This document shows, piece after piece, positions 49,237-60,864 of a stretch of DNA of 64,000 nt. Where the stretch lies: contig NC_053146.1 in NCBI RefSeq assembly GCF_016808335.1, forward strand, positions 3,759,015-3,823,014. Direction: 5' to 3'. Position 1 is the stretch's first letter. Each line of letters begins with the position of its first letter. The position numbers and the translations under genes were made by a program. This DNA comes from Panicum virgatum (taxonomy: Eukaryota > Streptophyta > Magnoliopsida > Poales > Poaceae). The notes under the pieces are model-generated. The model saw only the letters and a list, made by a program, of their open reading frames with translations. It was not told the DNA's origin and did not search any database.

Positions 49237-49915
49237 TGTTGACGGTCCTTAAGTATCGTTTTCGACCGTCAACTCTTGCAGCTTTTTACCGAAAATAATC
49301 ACCAAACATAGATATAGGGCTTACAACTAACCATTTCCACGAGTTTTGGTGAATTGTCATCTGCAGGCGCCCACATCTGTAAAAGAGGGAAACCACAAGT
49401 GAACACGAGGAAAAAAAGGCACAAAAGATCCACACTGAAACGTGTCACTTACAAGGAGGGCCCACATGTCAGAGAAAACGGGGGAACCAAGGCAAATACA
49501 CCACGGGATCTTGACATGGGCCCACAGATCAGACTCCCCTGCCTGCTCTGACAAGAGGCATATGCTCTATCAGAACCACAAAGAGAAAACTTTCGTGATC
49601 CACTGGTATTGTTTTCATCATCATGTACGTAATGACTGGTTACTCTATGTATTACTGGTCTGAACTGCTGTGGTAGCAGCTGCTGCTTCGGTTGTGTTTG
49701 CCCCATCTGAATATGAGCTTTTCAAAAAAAGAAGAATATGTAATCCTTCGCTGTCCAGTGTCAACCGATTGCGTTGCAGCATCGATTGTGTGTATTTGTG
49801 ATCCCCGTGCTTGCTTAATAATTTCACCTTGTTCTATGTTCTGGATTTGGGTGTGCTGCAGAACCATGATATCGTTGGATTTTGATTTTAGAAGGATCAA
49901 TGCCTGGATCTAATC
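49237..49915. mobile_element. LTR-like fragment abutting the gypsy remnant
   Basis: Starts TGTTGACGGTCCTTAAGTATCG, a start typical of grass gypsy-type LTRs, exactly where integrase similarity ends. No matching right terminus or target duplication was found, so the right limit is approximate. Confidence 0.4.
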
Positions 49916-51060
49916 TTGTCAGACTGGCTGTAAAGCTATACATGTCACTATGATGATCCGTGACGGGAGAGAACTGACAAATCACCTGAAAGTTCATTTA
50001 AGCCAAATTTTTCAAGTCATCTTTGGTTTCTTCGCTCAACCTTGCTAGCTAGGGTAAGGAAGGAAACATTTGAAAGGCCAAGGGTGCCACGGAACACGAC
50101 ATTTCTTAAGGTAAGAATAGCCCACGAGAGAGCTTGATGGGGTCCAAACAAAAGGTTGGTAATTCTTTGCAAGCTCAATAATACAGTAGTACAATCTGCC
50201 AATAGATAACCTTTTATGGCAAACACCTTACATGAAAATAATGTTCGCAATCACATCTCAAGCTCATAATCTCAATAAATTTGTGTTCCTTCCCAATGCA
50301 GTTAAAGACAGGTACAACAGAGGCTCCCTCGACCCTCGTAATCTTTTGTTTCCGTCAAGTGACCCAACCGCTATTATACAACTGAAGATTGATGGAGCCC
50401 AGCTGATGATTCTGTTAGCGTGTCTCTGCCCTTGCCTGTATGCGCGTGTCCTGCTGTTCTCTGCAGCTCTCACTTGTTGGAAGTTGGAACTATGGGTGCA
50501 CCTACAAGAATACAAGTATCCAGTATAAGATGAGACAGACTTGGCAACATTAATAAATTATCAAGAGGAAATACAATGCAGCATAAATCAATTAAATCTG
50601 TTGGGTCTTATAAATTTACATGCAAAAGATCTGGCTCAGAAACCAAAATGCTCTGCCAAAAATATCATTCACAATTGACGAAGGGCAGTGGTTGACAAGG
50701 ACCTTAACTGAAATGCACCCTAACTGAACCCTAACTGAAATGCACCCTAAACTTTTGTAAGTACAGCCTATCAGTAAATTGCATCCTGCAGACACTTGTT
50801 GAAAAACACCAACCTTTGTTCTGTTTATGACATAATTCTTAAATGCATATAGTGATTAGTGTCAAGAAAAAACCCATAATTATTTTGAAGCCAAACTGAC
50901 TGATCACAAATACTCTGATGTTTGACTAGAAAAAACTTCAATTACATGGGATGTATCAGAGATAGGTTTCTAGTCAGAAACAGTGACATATATGGTCATG
51001 GAAGTTTCACGGGGATCCTGCAGCTCAAGAACTATACAGAGGGTATTCCACAGGTTGAGG
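49916..51060. other. Downstream region of the unrecognised small gene
   Basis: Probably includes its 3' UTR. Otherwise AT-rich DNA without recognisable ORF or TE. Confidence 0.35.
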
Positions 51061-53719
51061 TCAGGTTAGTGCTAGCAGAGGTTGGATTGACGACACATTG
51101 TTTGCTATCCAATTGTTGCCTCTAGCATGGTCAAATGGCTGTCTGGCAGCAGGATCAATCCGGTCATCCATATCCCTCCGAAGACAACCGAAAGCAGGTG
51201 TATACCGCTGGGTAATTCAGATTTCAAAAACATTAAAAATGTTAAGCAGCACGAGAAACAGAGATTGAATAGGGGCAGCATCTTGATTAGGAGAGGATCT
51301 GGTGGCACTGACCTCTTTTTCACAGAGCTCGTCCGGGTACGCCCCTTTGTACACCCGCCATTCCACAACCTCATCTCCATGGCCATGGCACCTGCAGCTG
51401 CAGCTGATTCAAAAAAAAAAAGAATTATCTCTGCTGCACCAATGAGTATTTCCAATATTCAAGAAACAACAATGATGGCATTGATATGAAGCATAGCCAA
51501 AGACAAGGTGATAATACACTAACATACCGTATAGCTCTGGGAAATCAGTAGCGTTCATCTCAATATGAAGTTATAGACGCAGTCTGGCTTTACTTGGCAA
51601 TTAAGCTCACCTCTGCATCAGTTTCTGCCAGAAAAATGAGCAGTGCAGAGTTCAGAAAAAATCTCCAACATTACGAAAAAGCTTAAACTGCATATAACCT
51701 TTGTCAAAAATAATTACTGCATGGCTACAGGAAAGAAGCTGCATGCATATATCATATACAGGAAGGATATGTAATTGGGAATCACAGAAAATGATTAGCA
51801 ATACTGAATGCATAAGAAGCACATAGAGCCACAGAGGTTAACACCCAAACACCTCAAAAATAGTTGTTGTGGCCTTCTTTTGCAGCCTATAAACTAAATA
51901 GCCTAGTTTACAACCTGAAGATAACTGACACAAATTTGCTAACTGAACATAACAACCTCAGCAAGGTAAATGTTACATGAAAGCTGCATATATGAATTTG
52001 TTTCAGAGACACAAGTCATGGGATATGGGCATCTTTGCTCAGAGCAGACAAAGACATTCAACCAGACAAAAAGCATATAGTTGCTAAATTTGAGTTCATT
52101 TCATCCATACATGTCTACCACGATCAATATTTAATGTACTGCAAGGTTTAACATTCCTGACTGTATGATTGGAAGGATAAGATCAATTCTTATAGTCAGT
52201 TTCTTAAAGTGGAGTTCCGATTAACAATTGGTTCATGGCAAAATGGCAGAGATAAGGTAACTACCATGTTGAATCTGTAGTTATATCTCCCTTCTTGACC
52301 AACAAATCAACAATTTAATATTTTAATGACCAAATCACACCATCCTTCTAAGATATAATTAAAAATAACCCCCATTCCCCAATCAGAACAAAAAAAAAAG
52401 AAAACTGTCAGCTACCAATGTTGCCGCATGACACCAGCATCACATACTCACTAATCACAAGCAGCAGCTTATGTTTCAATAAAAATTAAACAATAATTTG
52501 CACTGGGCGTCACCATATGCATCCGAAGAATCTAAATAAGAGCAATCTATCATCAACCAAGCGGAACAGAGATGATTTTGCTGGGATTAAATGTGAAATT
52601 TTACCCATCTGAATACAATTAAAGTTATATGTCTCAGTGTTTATTCATTTTCACGGATAAAGGCAATCCAGGTGACATTAATTTGCACATATAAAACCTA
52701 GTGAACTGGTGCGTAATTCTCTAAGTTCTTAGGGAAACCGCAATAACAAAGACGAGAAGTCACATGGCCGACATCAATGCCTCCTCACTGGAGCTTGTGT
52801 ATCCATACCAAACAGCTGCATGTATACCTGGTATTGAGAAGATCACAAGGGAAATATCTCACAAATGACACAGTCGAAGGCAGCAACTAGAAAATGCATC
52901 CTAACTTCTTGATAAATCAAGGTCTAGAGATGAATAAATTTTGTCTGAATGCAGAAATATACATAACTTAAGCAAAGATTAACCAACATTGTCATCTGGT
53001 TCAGGTTCTCAAATTGATATTATTTCTCTGCCGTAAATTTGTACAAACCTGCGTGTTCCAGTGAAAGGGAAATGGGAGGTCACAACAGTTGCACGGAAAA
53101 TATCAGCATCCCAAGAGTACATGTAACCAGTGTGCATACAAAGTCGACCTGAGGATATGGCCTTCTTCCACTGAACTAACGAGAACTAGTGCTCCTCCTA
53201 CCCATCTCACAACCTGGCCTTCTTCCTTCCATCCAAGTCAATAAATCAAAAACAATGAAATGATCCATGTATCCAGTATCGTACCAGGACTAATTGGTTA
53301 GTAAATTACCAGGACGTAAGCAGTGTTCCCTCTAACTGTTGCCTCGACCATTGCTCGTCCAGCAAATTGTCAGATTCAACGGACCATCTCAGAAAGAAAT
53401 GAAATATATTGACGAGAACTGCAGTCATATTTTTGGTATTTGGGTTCACATTAGATACAAGGTAGCAGTCTTGCTGCATCTCTTCGTCTTCAGTGGCACA
53501 TACATTGCGGCAGATATCGCTGCCACTGGCCATGCACCGTTCCTATTGCATCCTGATCTCGCAGAAGAATGGGTGGATTTGTTCATACTAGTCAGATGGT
53601 TTGCTCGGGAAAATAAATATCTACACATGAGATTAGGGATTGGCGTACGCAAACATGGCACACAGACGGAACTAACCTGATGCAGATGAGCCACGCCTGA
53701 GGAAGCATTGACCGCACAT
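51061..53719 (-). CDS. Unrecognised small multi-exon protein with a 14-bp microexon
   Basis: I do not recognise the family. On the minus strand the supported exons are 51624-51611 (14 bp), 51558-51524, 51391-51313 and 51207-51061 (TGA). They join in frame through consensus splice sites (CTGGCAG|, |GTGAGC, |GTTAGT, CTGCAG|, |GTCAGT, CCCAG|). The encoded piece includes DFPELYGMCHGHGDEVVEWR, AYPDELCEKE, TPAFGCLRRDMDDRIDPAAR and ends QPLLALT. It has a His/Cys cluster and many charged residues, with no membrane segment. A 5' exon ending at the GTTAGT donor at 53677 can supply a start (ATG at 53719, MCGQCFLRRG, 105 residues in total). However, two other frames of that exon are also open, so the 5' end is uncertain. 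Upstream 53720-54000 is a GC-rich leader/promoter. The gene stands alone between TE blocks and looks like a host gene. Confidence 0.5.
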
Positions 53720-54208
53720 AGCTGTGCCGTTCTAGGTCCGCCGAGATCGCCGTCCCCATCATCCCTAGGTGCCCGTAGTCTGCGCCGAGCGTCTTCATCT
53801 TCCTGGGTGAGCTCTGCTTGGCCACCATTTGTGCCTCCTTCGGGCAGCAGATCTGCCACAGCATGGCTCATTGCTCACTGGGTGGATAGGGGACGGGGCC
53901 GCTATGAGCCGCCGCTGTCGAGGAGTGATGGGATTGGCCAACCGGCGACGAAATCAGCTCCTTCAGGCTTCACCCCTTCCAACGTGGGGCGGTTTTGGTG
54001 AAACGTGCGGCGATCGGGTGTTTTGTTTCGGCGTGGCGCGGCAGAAAAAACCAGCCGCCGCAGGGGGGGAACGGGCCGGGGGTGCGCGTCGGCTCGTGCC
54101 GGGCGGAGCCGACGGTGTCGGGTATGGAATATGTTAGGTACTAAATAGAGCTACTAATATAATTTAATATAATATAATTTCTTTTCGGGTCAAAAGAGAG
54201 CTTTATTA

Positions 54209-55631
54209 CTAGGTAGAAGGTGAACTGTCGCTTACAACCATGGCTTCAACGCACGCAGGCGCTCGGCCAAGCCACACCGCTGTGTGCATAGACCTTCTAG
54301 CTAGATGAGCTAACTCATTAGCGACACAATTACACTCTCTCTTAACCTTGACTATAGACCAGTCCACTAGCATCGACGCATGATCTTCAGCTTCTGACAA
54401 GATGAAGCTAATAGCCGACCGCTCCTCTCCACCACACAGAGCTTGAACAATTCTTGCACAGTCGGATTCAATGATGATTGGGCCTTGCACCCACTGGGAT
54501 GCCAAGCGAAGCCCCTCCAGGCATGCCCGAGCTTCTGACTCCACGGCATCTTGGCACCTGAAAAGCACACGCCAAGCTGTGAAAATAATCTGACCACAAC
54601 TATCTCGAGCAATGACGCCAATGCCTGCCTCCCCCGAGTTCGGGACGAAAGAGCCATCAACATTAATCTTGATCCATCCCTCAGGCGGAGGATCCCATTT
54701 TGAATTTCTCTCCTGTTCTCGACTAACCGGCTTAGGCTGTGTCCTATTGTCGGATGATGAACAGGGAGCTTTTCCTTTCTTATCGCTTCCCTCCAATCCA
54801 AGTCCCAGCAGAGTAGACTGCATGGAACACAAAGCAAATACATTTTGTCACACTGACTGGACCCTCTTGATGTGTGATATTGTTGTGTCTTGACCAAATT
54901 TTCCACAAGATTAGCTTAACGAGATCCCGCTCAGTCTCAGAACACTGGTCCAAGAGAAGAAGCACCCAATCCGGGCCTGTGTATCTGAATTGAGTTTCAT
55001 CCGGGAAATGCCAATGATCACGCATGGCTGAGCGGAAAGCAACAGCCTGAGTACAAGAAACTGTGGCGTGATAGCTATTCTCCGGTTCCCTCCCACATAT
55101 GGTACATATATCGCTTGGTTCCAAATGCCTGATGCTTTTAGCCCGTCTGGTAGGGAGAATATCTTTAGCTAATTTCCAGATAAACACGTTTACCTTGGGG
55201 GGAACATGGCCACTCCAGATTCGCTTCCATAACTTTCTTTCACCATCCGGTGATGAACTCGACGACTGCCCTTCTTGCCTCCACTTGAGATTCACTGACA
55301 GGTTATAAGCACTACGCACCGAGAAGATTCCACTTTTCTCAGCATGCCACGCAATAAAGTCCTCTGAAAATCTTTCGGGGATTTTGATTTTCATGATTTC
55401 ATCAACATCCGGGGGGTTGAAGAATTGGATAAGCTTATCAAAGTCCCAATCTCTTACGTCAATGTTCAGTAATTCCGACACCCAACGCAGGCGACATCTT
55501 CCCTTCCTGGATGTGATCTTTAATGATGGAGCCCTGGGAATCCATGGATCACGCCAGATCCTAATTTGACTGCCATTCCCCACACGACATATTATTCCCT
55601 GCTTGAGCAACTCCAGCCCGTGCATAATTGC
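54209..55631 (-). pseudogene. LINE ORF2 3' part: zf-RVT and RNase H domains
   Basis: The zf-RVT region (VGNGSQIRIWRDPWI, the WKLAKDILPTR block, CTICGREPENSYH) continues ORF2 after the MITE. A frameshift around 54780-54832 separates it from the RNase H domain (INVDGSF, ESEARACLEGL, IIESDC, CNCVANELAHLA), which has the expected acidic residues. The end of the element's protein is near 54209. Confidence 0.88.
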
Positions 55632-55639
55632 CTGCCAAG

Positions 55640-55770
55640 CAAGGTTTTTAAAGCGTTAAGGCGAGCCGAGGCGATGGGGAGCTGCTCAGTCGCCTAGGCG
55701 GGCTAAGGCGAGCCTTAAGCAAGGCGATGGGAAACCGCCTTGTCGCCTAGGCGACGCCTTAAAAACAGAG
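55640..55770. mobile_element. 131-bp hAT-type MITE inside LINE ORF2
   Basis: Inverted termini (CAAGGTTTTTAAAGCGT and, reversed, CTCTGTTTTTAAGGCGT) are flanked by a perfect 8-bp duplication CTGCCAAG (55632-55639 and 55771-55778). The interior is nearly palindromic, with repeated CGCCTAGGCG and AAGGCGAG motifs, so it can fold into a long hairpin. Confidence 0.92.
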
Positions 55771-58530
55771 CTGCCAAGTTGAAGATGCATTAGCACAAAA
55801 GGCTGTATCCACCAGACTGCCTCTTGGGAAATATTTGGCCTTCAGCAAGCGGGCACAAAGACTATTAGGGAACTGAATTAATCTCCAAGCCTGACGTGCT
55901 AGGAGAGCTTGATTAAACAAGCGCAAATCTCTGAAACCTAAACCCCCCCAACATTTCTTCAGTGTCATCTGGTCCCAAGCAAGCCAGGCAGTTTTCCTTT
56001 TGCCATTTTCCATACCCCACCAAAAGTTCCTGATAATGCTTGTGAGATCATCACAAAAACCGAGAGGCAATTTGAAAACTCCCATAATATAGGTTGGCAA
56101 AGCTTGAGCCACTGACTTAATAAGAACTTCCTTGGCCGCACTGGACATGTTCTTCTCAGTATAATCCTTGAGCCTTTTACTAAGTCTTTCCTTTAGATTT
56201 TGAAAACGTTCACCCTTCATTCTTCCGGTAGGTGTTGGGAGACCAAGATATCTGGCCTCGAAAACTGAGCTTTCTACCTGTAGAATAGCTTTAACTCTTT
56301 CCTGATCCTCTAGCCGGCATTGGCTATTAAACATGATGGAACACTTTGTGGGGTTGATCTGTTGTCCAGTGCATTTTCCATAGGACTCCAAAATATCACG
56401 CACCACCTCTGCTTGTTCTTGTGAGGCTTTAAAAAATAATAAAGTGTCATCAGCAAAAAGTAAATGAGAAATACCCGGTGCATTCCTGCAAATTACCAGC
56501 TCCTTCAAGAGTCCAGTGGAAACCTTCCTATTAATCAATGTAGACAAACCGTCAGCAACAAAAAGGAATAAATATGGCGAAAGTGGATCACCTTGCCGTA
56601 AGCCACGAGTTGGTGTAAAAGGTGCTGACATAGCATCATTGAAGCGCACTGTGTAGCGAACCGAAGTAACGCAAGCCATTACCCGATCCACCCAAGTACT
56701 TTGAAAGCCCAGCTTCAGCAACACATTGTGAAGAAAACACCATTCAACCCTGTCATACACCTTGGAAAGATCCAGCTTGTACGCACAAAATTTACTCCTT
56801 TCATCTGCATTCGAATTGATAACATGTAAGCATTCAAACACAATTAAGGCATTGTCCGTGATCATTCGCCCAGGAATGAAGGCACTCTGATTTGGAGCGA
56901 TAAGGTCCTGCAGCAAAGGCCTCAATCTATTAACAATGCACTTGGAGACCACTTTGTAAATAACATTACAGAGACTAATTGGCCTTAAATCTTTCAACTG
57001 TTCAGGATGTGGCACTTTTGGGATTAAGACAATGCAAGTATCATTAACTCCTGGAGGCATCATGCCGGTCACAAAGAATTCTTTAACAGCCCGACAAACT
57101 TCCTCTTTCAGTAGAGCCCAATTCCATTGGAAAAAGCGAGCTGGAAGCCCATCAGGCCCTGGAGCCTTCAGGGGTCTGATCTGAAACAAAGCATCACTAA
57201 TTTCCTCGTCACTATACTCCTTGCAGAGATCAGAATTGCTTTGTGCCAAAACTATTGGCTCCAATAGATTGACAATAACTTGCGGATCCACCTGCTCATT
57301 TTTAGTGAAAAGATGACTGAAGTAATCTACAGCCATACCTTGCATCTCTTTCTGATCAGAAGACCAATTCCCATCCTCCTTCTTTAATCTCTTTATATTG
57401 TTCTTCCTAGCTCTCCATTGGGCTTGGCGATGAAAAAATTTCGTATTTCTATCGCCCTCTTTTAGCCATGAAATCCTTGATCGTTGGAGCCACATCATCT
57501 CCTCTCTATACAGAAGTTCATCTAATTTTCGCTTGGCTACCAATATGGCATCACGGTTCTGAATTGGATCAGTTCTTTCAAGGCACTCAAGCTCCTGTCT
57601 CAATTGTTCTAACTGCTTGGTAACATTACCGAACTTTTCTCTACTCCAACTCTTAAGATCCTCGGTGACAGTTTGCAGCGCCAAGGATAGAGACCCTAGA
57701 TCACTACCAGGGTTCCTCCGTTGCCATGCTTTCTCTATAGTCACACCTAATTCCTCCTCACGCTCCCACATTATCTCATAACGAAAGGTCTGACCCTGAG
57801 ATCGTCGTTGTCTTCGCTGCATCGAGAGAAGCAAAGCTTTATGATCCGAGCAGGAAGAAGTGAGATGTGTAATACTTGCCTCGGGAAAATTCAGCTGCCA
57901 GTCTGTGTTTGCAACTCCACGGTCCAATCTAACACGAACATTCCTACTGCCACCCTGCTTATTATTGTAAGTCCAGGGAAGACCAACAAAACCCAAATCA
58001 TGCAAATCACAATGACTCAATACCTCCCTAAAATCCATCATCTGGCGTTCAGGCCTAGGAGTGTCTGAAAAGTGTTCATACTGCCATAAAGCTTCATTAA
58101 AATCCCCAATGACCATCCACTGACCAGCCCAAGCACCACATAACGAACGCAGCAGGTCCCACATATGCTTCCTATTATCCACCCTCGGTTCCCCGTAAAT
58201 GAAAGTGGCTCGCCATGGAGCACTGTCAGGCGATTCCCTCACAAGAACATCAAAATAGCGCTCTCCTTGCGAGAGCAGAGACACATCAATATCCTCGTCC
58301 CAAAAAAGGGCCAAACCACCACTTAAACCATCACTGTTCACAGCTAAACAATTTTTCAAACCTAATTTCCATCTCAAATTTCTACTTCTAGTAGCACTCA
58401 TCTTAGTTTCTGAGAGAAAAACAATTTTGGGGTTATGCAACCTAACAAAGTTGCAAAGTTACTGAACTGTCCGAGGGTTCCCCAACCCTCGACAGTTTCA
58501 TGCTATAAGATTCATTGATCCTGACGGGGC
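55771..58530 (-). pseudogene. LINE ORF2: endonuclease and reverse transcriptase, 5' stops and 3' interruption
   Basis: A continuous frame of about 890 codons carries the apurinic-type endonuclease (KIVFLSETKMS, GDFNEALW, RLDRGVANTDW, SDHKALLL) and the reverse transcriptase (LKAPGPDGLPARFFQ, RPISLCNVIYKVVSKC, NQSAFIPGR, GLRQGDPLSPYLF, catalytic FADDTLLFF). The conserved ORF2 start MNLIA is followed by stops at 58498-58500 and 58459-58461, so translation from the normal start is blocked. The 3' side is cut by the MITE at 55770. Retroposition in cis is therefore not expected. Confidence 0.93.
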
Positions 58531-58703
58531 TCTCCATGAGGTCCCGTCAGGTGTGTAGCTTGTGGATCGGATCGTCGACTGCGCTTTGTAGGGGATTCTC
58601 CATCATGCACAGGTGTGACATCCATCTTTACCTCTGCGATCTTCTCTTCCTTGTTCTCTAATTCCAGACCATTCTTTTCTAACTGTAAGATAGAGGCTGC
58701 AAT
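58531..58703 (-). pseudogene. LINE ORF1 C-terminal piece (left of the hAT insertion)
   Basis: The minus-strand frame SILQLEKNGLELENKEEKIA...SPTKRSRRSDPQ continues the piece at 60683-60864 (EFEKPRRNKKAANTNIAA) once the hAT element and one 8-bp target copy are ignored. It is basic and charged, like the nucleic-acid-binding ORF1 tail of plant LINEs. Confidence 0.7.
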
Positions 58704-59310
58704 CAATGGCGGACCCAGTGGGTGGGCCAGGTGGGCTGAGGCATACCTAAATTTTCAGCCCAAGGCCCAGGGAAAAAACCTCCACCCAGCTCTCCGGCTG
58801 CGTCGTCCGCCGTCCGCTTCCTGGCGGCTGTGTGCCTGCGTCGTCCCCGTCCGCGGCGTCTCCGGCCCTCCGCGTGATTGGCGAGACCGCGAGAGGCGAG
58901 CGCATCGCATCGGGCGCTAGCGTGCCGCCTCCGTCCTCGGCCTCCGCCCCTCCGCAGCTCCGCTCGTCTGCCCGACGCCGCCACGCCGGACACTCTACAG
59001 CAAGCCGTCGTTGTTTGGCTTGCCTGTGTGGCGCCGGCGGGCCAGCAGCGCTCCCTTCTCGCCGTCGCCACAAGCACGAACTCTTCCCTCCAGGCCTCCA
59101 CAGTTCCACCCCTCCAGGCTCCAGCTCCGCTTCCAGGATTCCAGGTATGAAATTTCACAATAGGTAGAACCCTAACTGCCTAATCCGTGGCTAATTTTTT
59201 TTTACAGTGATTGAACAATTACAAATTAATGTAGCACATAGGAATTATTGATTCATGGGTCGATTGATTATTGACGGACTTTCATACTTGATCTGTAGAA
59301 ATTCTGAATT

Positions 59311-59556
59311 ATGAAGAGGAATGGGGATATTGCTTCTCTCTTTAGGAAGCATGAAGCAAAGAAATTTGCTGCTGCTGCTTTATCTCCACCAGCTCCGGCT
59401 ACAAAAGTTGTTGAAGAGGGAGATCGGGAGCACGAGAGTGGAACTGAAGAAATTGTGGAATCTAGCCTTGTGCAATCTTCTGTGGTTTCAGAAATACATT
59501 TGGACTTAATATGTTTGAACCATTTGCATTATAATTTATGGACCCTTGGTACTTAA
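59311..59556 (+). pseudogene. N-terminal remnant of a hAT (TTF/MYM-type zinc-finger) transposase
   Basis: The ORF begins MKRNGDIASLFRKHEAKK, the characteristic start of plant TTF-zinc-finger/hAT-dimerisation transposase-like proteins. It then has a Pro/Ala-rich stretch and an acidic stretch. The frame ends after 81 codons; the TTF finger, catalytic region and dimerisation domain are all missing. Confidence 0.7.
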
Positions 59557-59572
59557 TTGTTGAATTTAAGAT

Positions 59573-60528
59573 GGCACCGTATCCTATGGAAACCACCCTT
59601 CCTATACAAACTTTGGAAACTCGAATCAGCACCATAGGATCCTCATGCAAGGGCCATCCCCAACTGACCCCAACCTGACGTGCGTTGCGCCTCCCCGTCC
59701 GCTTCCGTCAGCGCCGTAACGCCTCCGTCCGTTCATTTGCGCCCAGGACCTCCCGCCCCCGATGCTGCCGGCCCTAGGGCGCGCTCCGCCGGCGGACAGC
59801 AGCACCACCAGAGTCGCCGCCCTCCAGCAGGAAAACAAGCGCCGCCGCCCTCCATCTCTCCAGCAGCGCCGCCGCCCTGTCTTCAGTCTTCCTTTCGAAT
59901 CCCCTTCCATTCCATTCCACGGGGACGAGATCCCCTGTTAAATTCCCAATCTGAGATGGTGATCCGCGACGAGATCTGAGAGAAGAGGCGCTGCGTGCGG
60001 CGCACACTGCTCCCCGTCCCCTCGTGCCTCCAGCACCTCATGCTTCACGACCTGGAGCTCGTCGCAGGTGCCGCCGTCATAGCTGAGAAAGTCATCGACT
60101 TGGAAGCTGTACTCGTCTTGGCCGCCGTGCCCTTGTTGAGCTTGCTGGTGTTGCACCGGCGCCTCTTGTTGTGCGTGTGTAACGGCGCCGGCACTGCTGC
60201 GTGCTTTCGTGAGGCGGAGGAGGAGAAGGTTGGTGACCTTGAAGGGCAGCGCGGACGGCGGCGGCGGCGGTTGTTGCAGCGTGAAGGCGGCGGCGGCGCC
60301 GGCTGCCCGGGGCCAGAAGTTGGTGCGGGTGTTGGAGCCGGCAGCGTCGGGGGCGAGGTCCTGGGCAAACGGACGGAGGCGTTACGGTGCTGACGGAAGC
60401 GGATGGGGAGCTGCAGTGCACGTCACGTTGGGATCAGTTGGGGATGGCCCTTAGATGAGGATTCTACGGTGCTGATTCGAGTTTCCAAAGTTTGCATAGG
60501 AGGGGTGGTTTCCATAGAATACGGTGCC
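59573..60528. mobile_element. Pack-MULE candidate (956 bp) nested in the hAT element
   Basis: Long inverted repeats of roughly 165 bp begin GGCACCGTATCCTATGGAAA on the left and GGCACCGTATTCTATGGAAA (reversed) on the right. A perfect 9-bp duplication ATTTAAGAT flanks them (59564-59572 and 60529-60537), the MULE hallmark. The interior (about 59750-60350) is very GC-rich, unlike the host transposon, as in elements that captured gene exons. A minus-strand frame near 60156-59938 (DEYSFQVDDFLSYDGGTCDE) looks protein-like; its source gene was not identified. Confidence 0.88.
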
Positions 60529-60682
60529 ATTTAAGATATGCAATGTTATATACTGAATTATAAGAGTTTTTTACCGAATTATATAAGATATATATACCGT
60601 TTGTATACGGACAATATACCGAATTGCAAGTGAAAAAAAATATCGCGGCATACCCTTTACTCAAATCCTAGGTACGCCACTG

Positions 60683-60864
60683 GCTGCAATATTAGTATTA
60701 GCAGCCTTCTTGTTTCGCCTCGGCTTTTCAAACTCCTTGCCTGCCACTTTAAATTCAGCATGCACTTTCTTTTCACCCGCGGCCACTTCCCTGGAACCCT
60801 TCGCCTGGAGCAACCTGTCACGCATACTCAAATGCAAAGTTTGATCAGAAGCATACTGTAACAC
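60683..60864 (-). pseudogene. LINE ORF1 piece (right of the hAT insertion)
   Basis: The minus-strand frame MRDRLLQAKGSREVAAGEKK...EKPRRNKKAANTNIAA continues leftwards into 58703 after removing the hAT insertion. Its 5' end is lost at the LTR boundary 60857. Confidence 0.65.

Larger units (their letters stand above)
58704..60682 (+). mobile_element. hAT element (1979 bp) nested in the LINE
   Basis: Ends CAATGGCGGACCCAG and, reversed, CAGTGGCGTACCTAG are inverted repeats. They are flanked by a perfect 8-bp duplication GCTGCAAT (58696-58703 and 60683-60690). It retains only the start of a transposase-like ORF (59311 onward) and contains a MULE-like element. It is therefore internally deleted and non-autonomous. 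Confidence 0.92.
54141..60856 (-). mobile_element. L1-type LINE, interrupted by a hAT MITE and a hAT element
   Basis: Minus-strand order from 60856 leftwards: ORF1 remnant, ORF2 (endonuclease, reverse transcriptase, zinc-knuckle zf-RVT, RNase H), and a 3' end in AT-rich sequence near 54150. Two DNA transposons sit inside it (55640-55770 and 58704-60682). Its 5' end is cut by a gypsy-like LTR beginning at 60857. ORF2 carries only a few disabling changes, so it is a relatively young but dead copy. Confidence 0.88.

Noticed and set aside
53446..53871. 141-aa minus-strand ORF as a separate gene
   Set aside because: It reads through a plausible GTTAGT donor at 53676 into intron sequence, and other frames of the same exon are also open. 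Only its use as a 5' exon of the small gene was kept, as uncertain.
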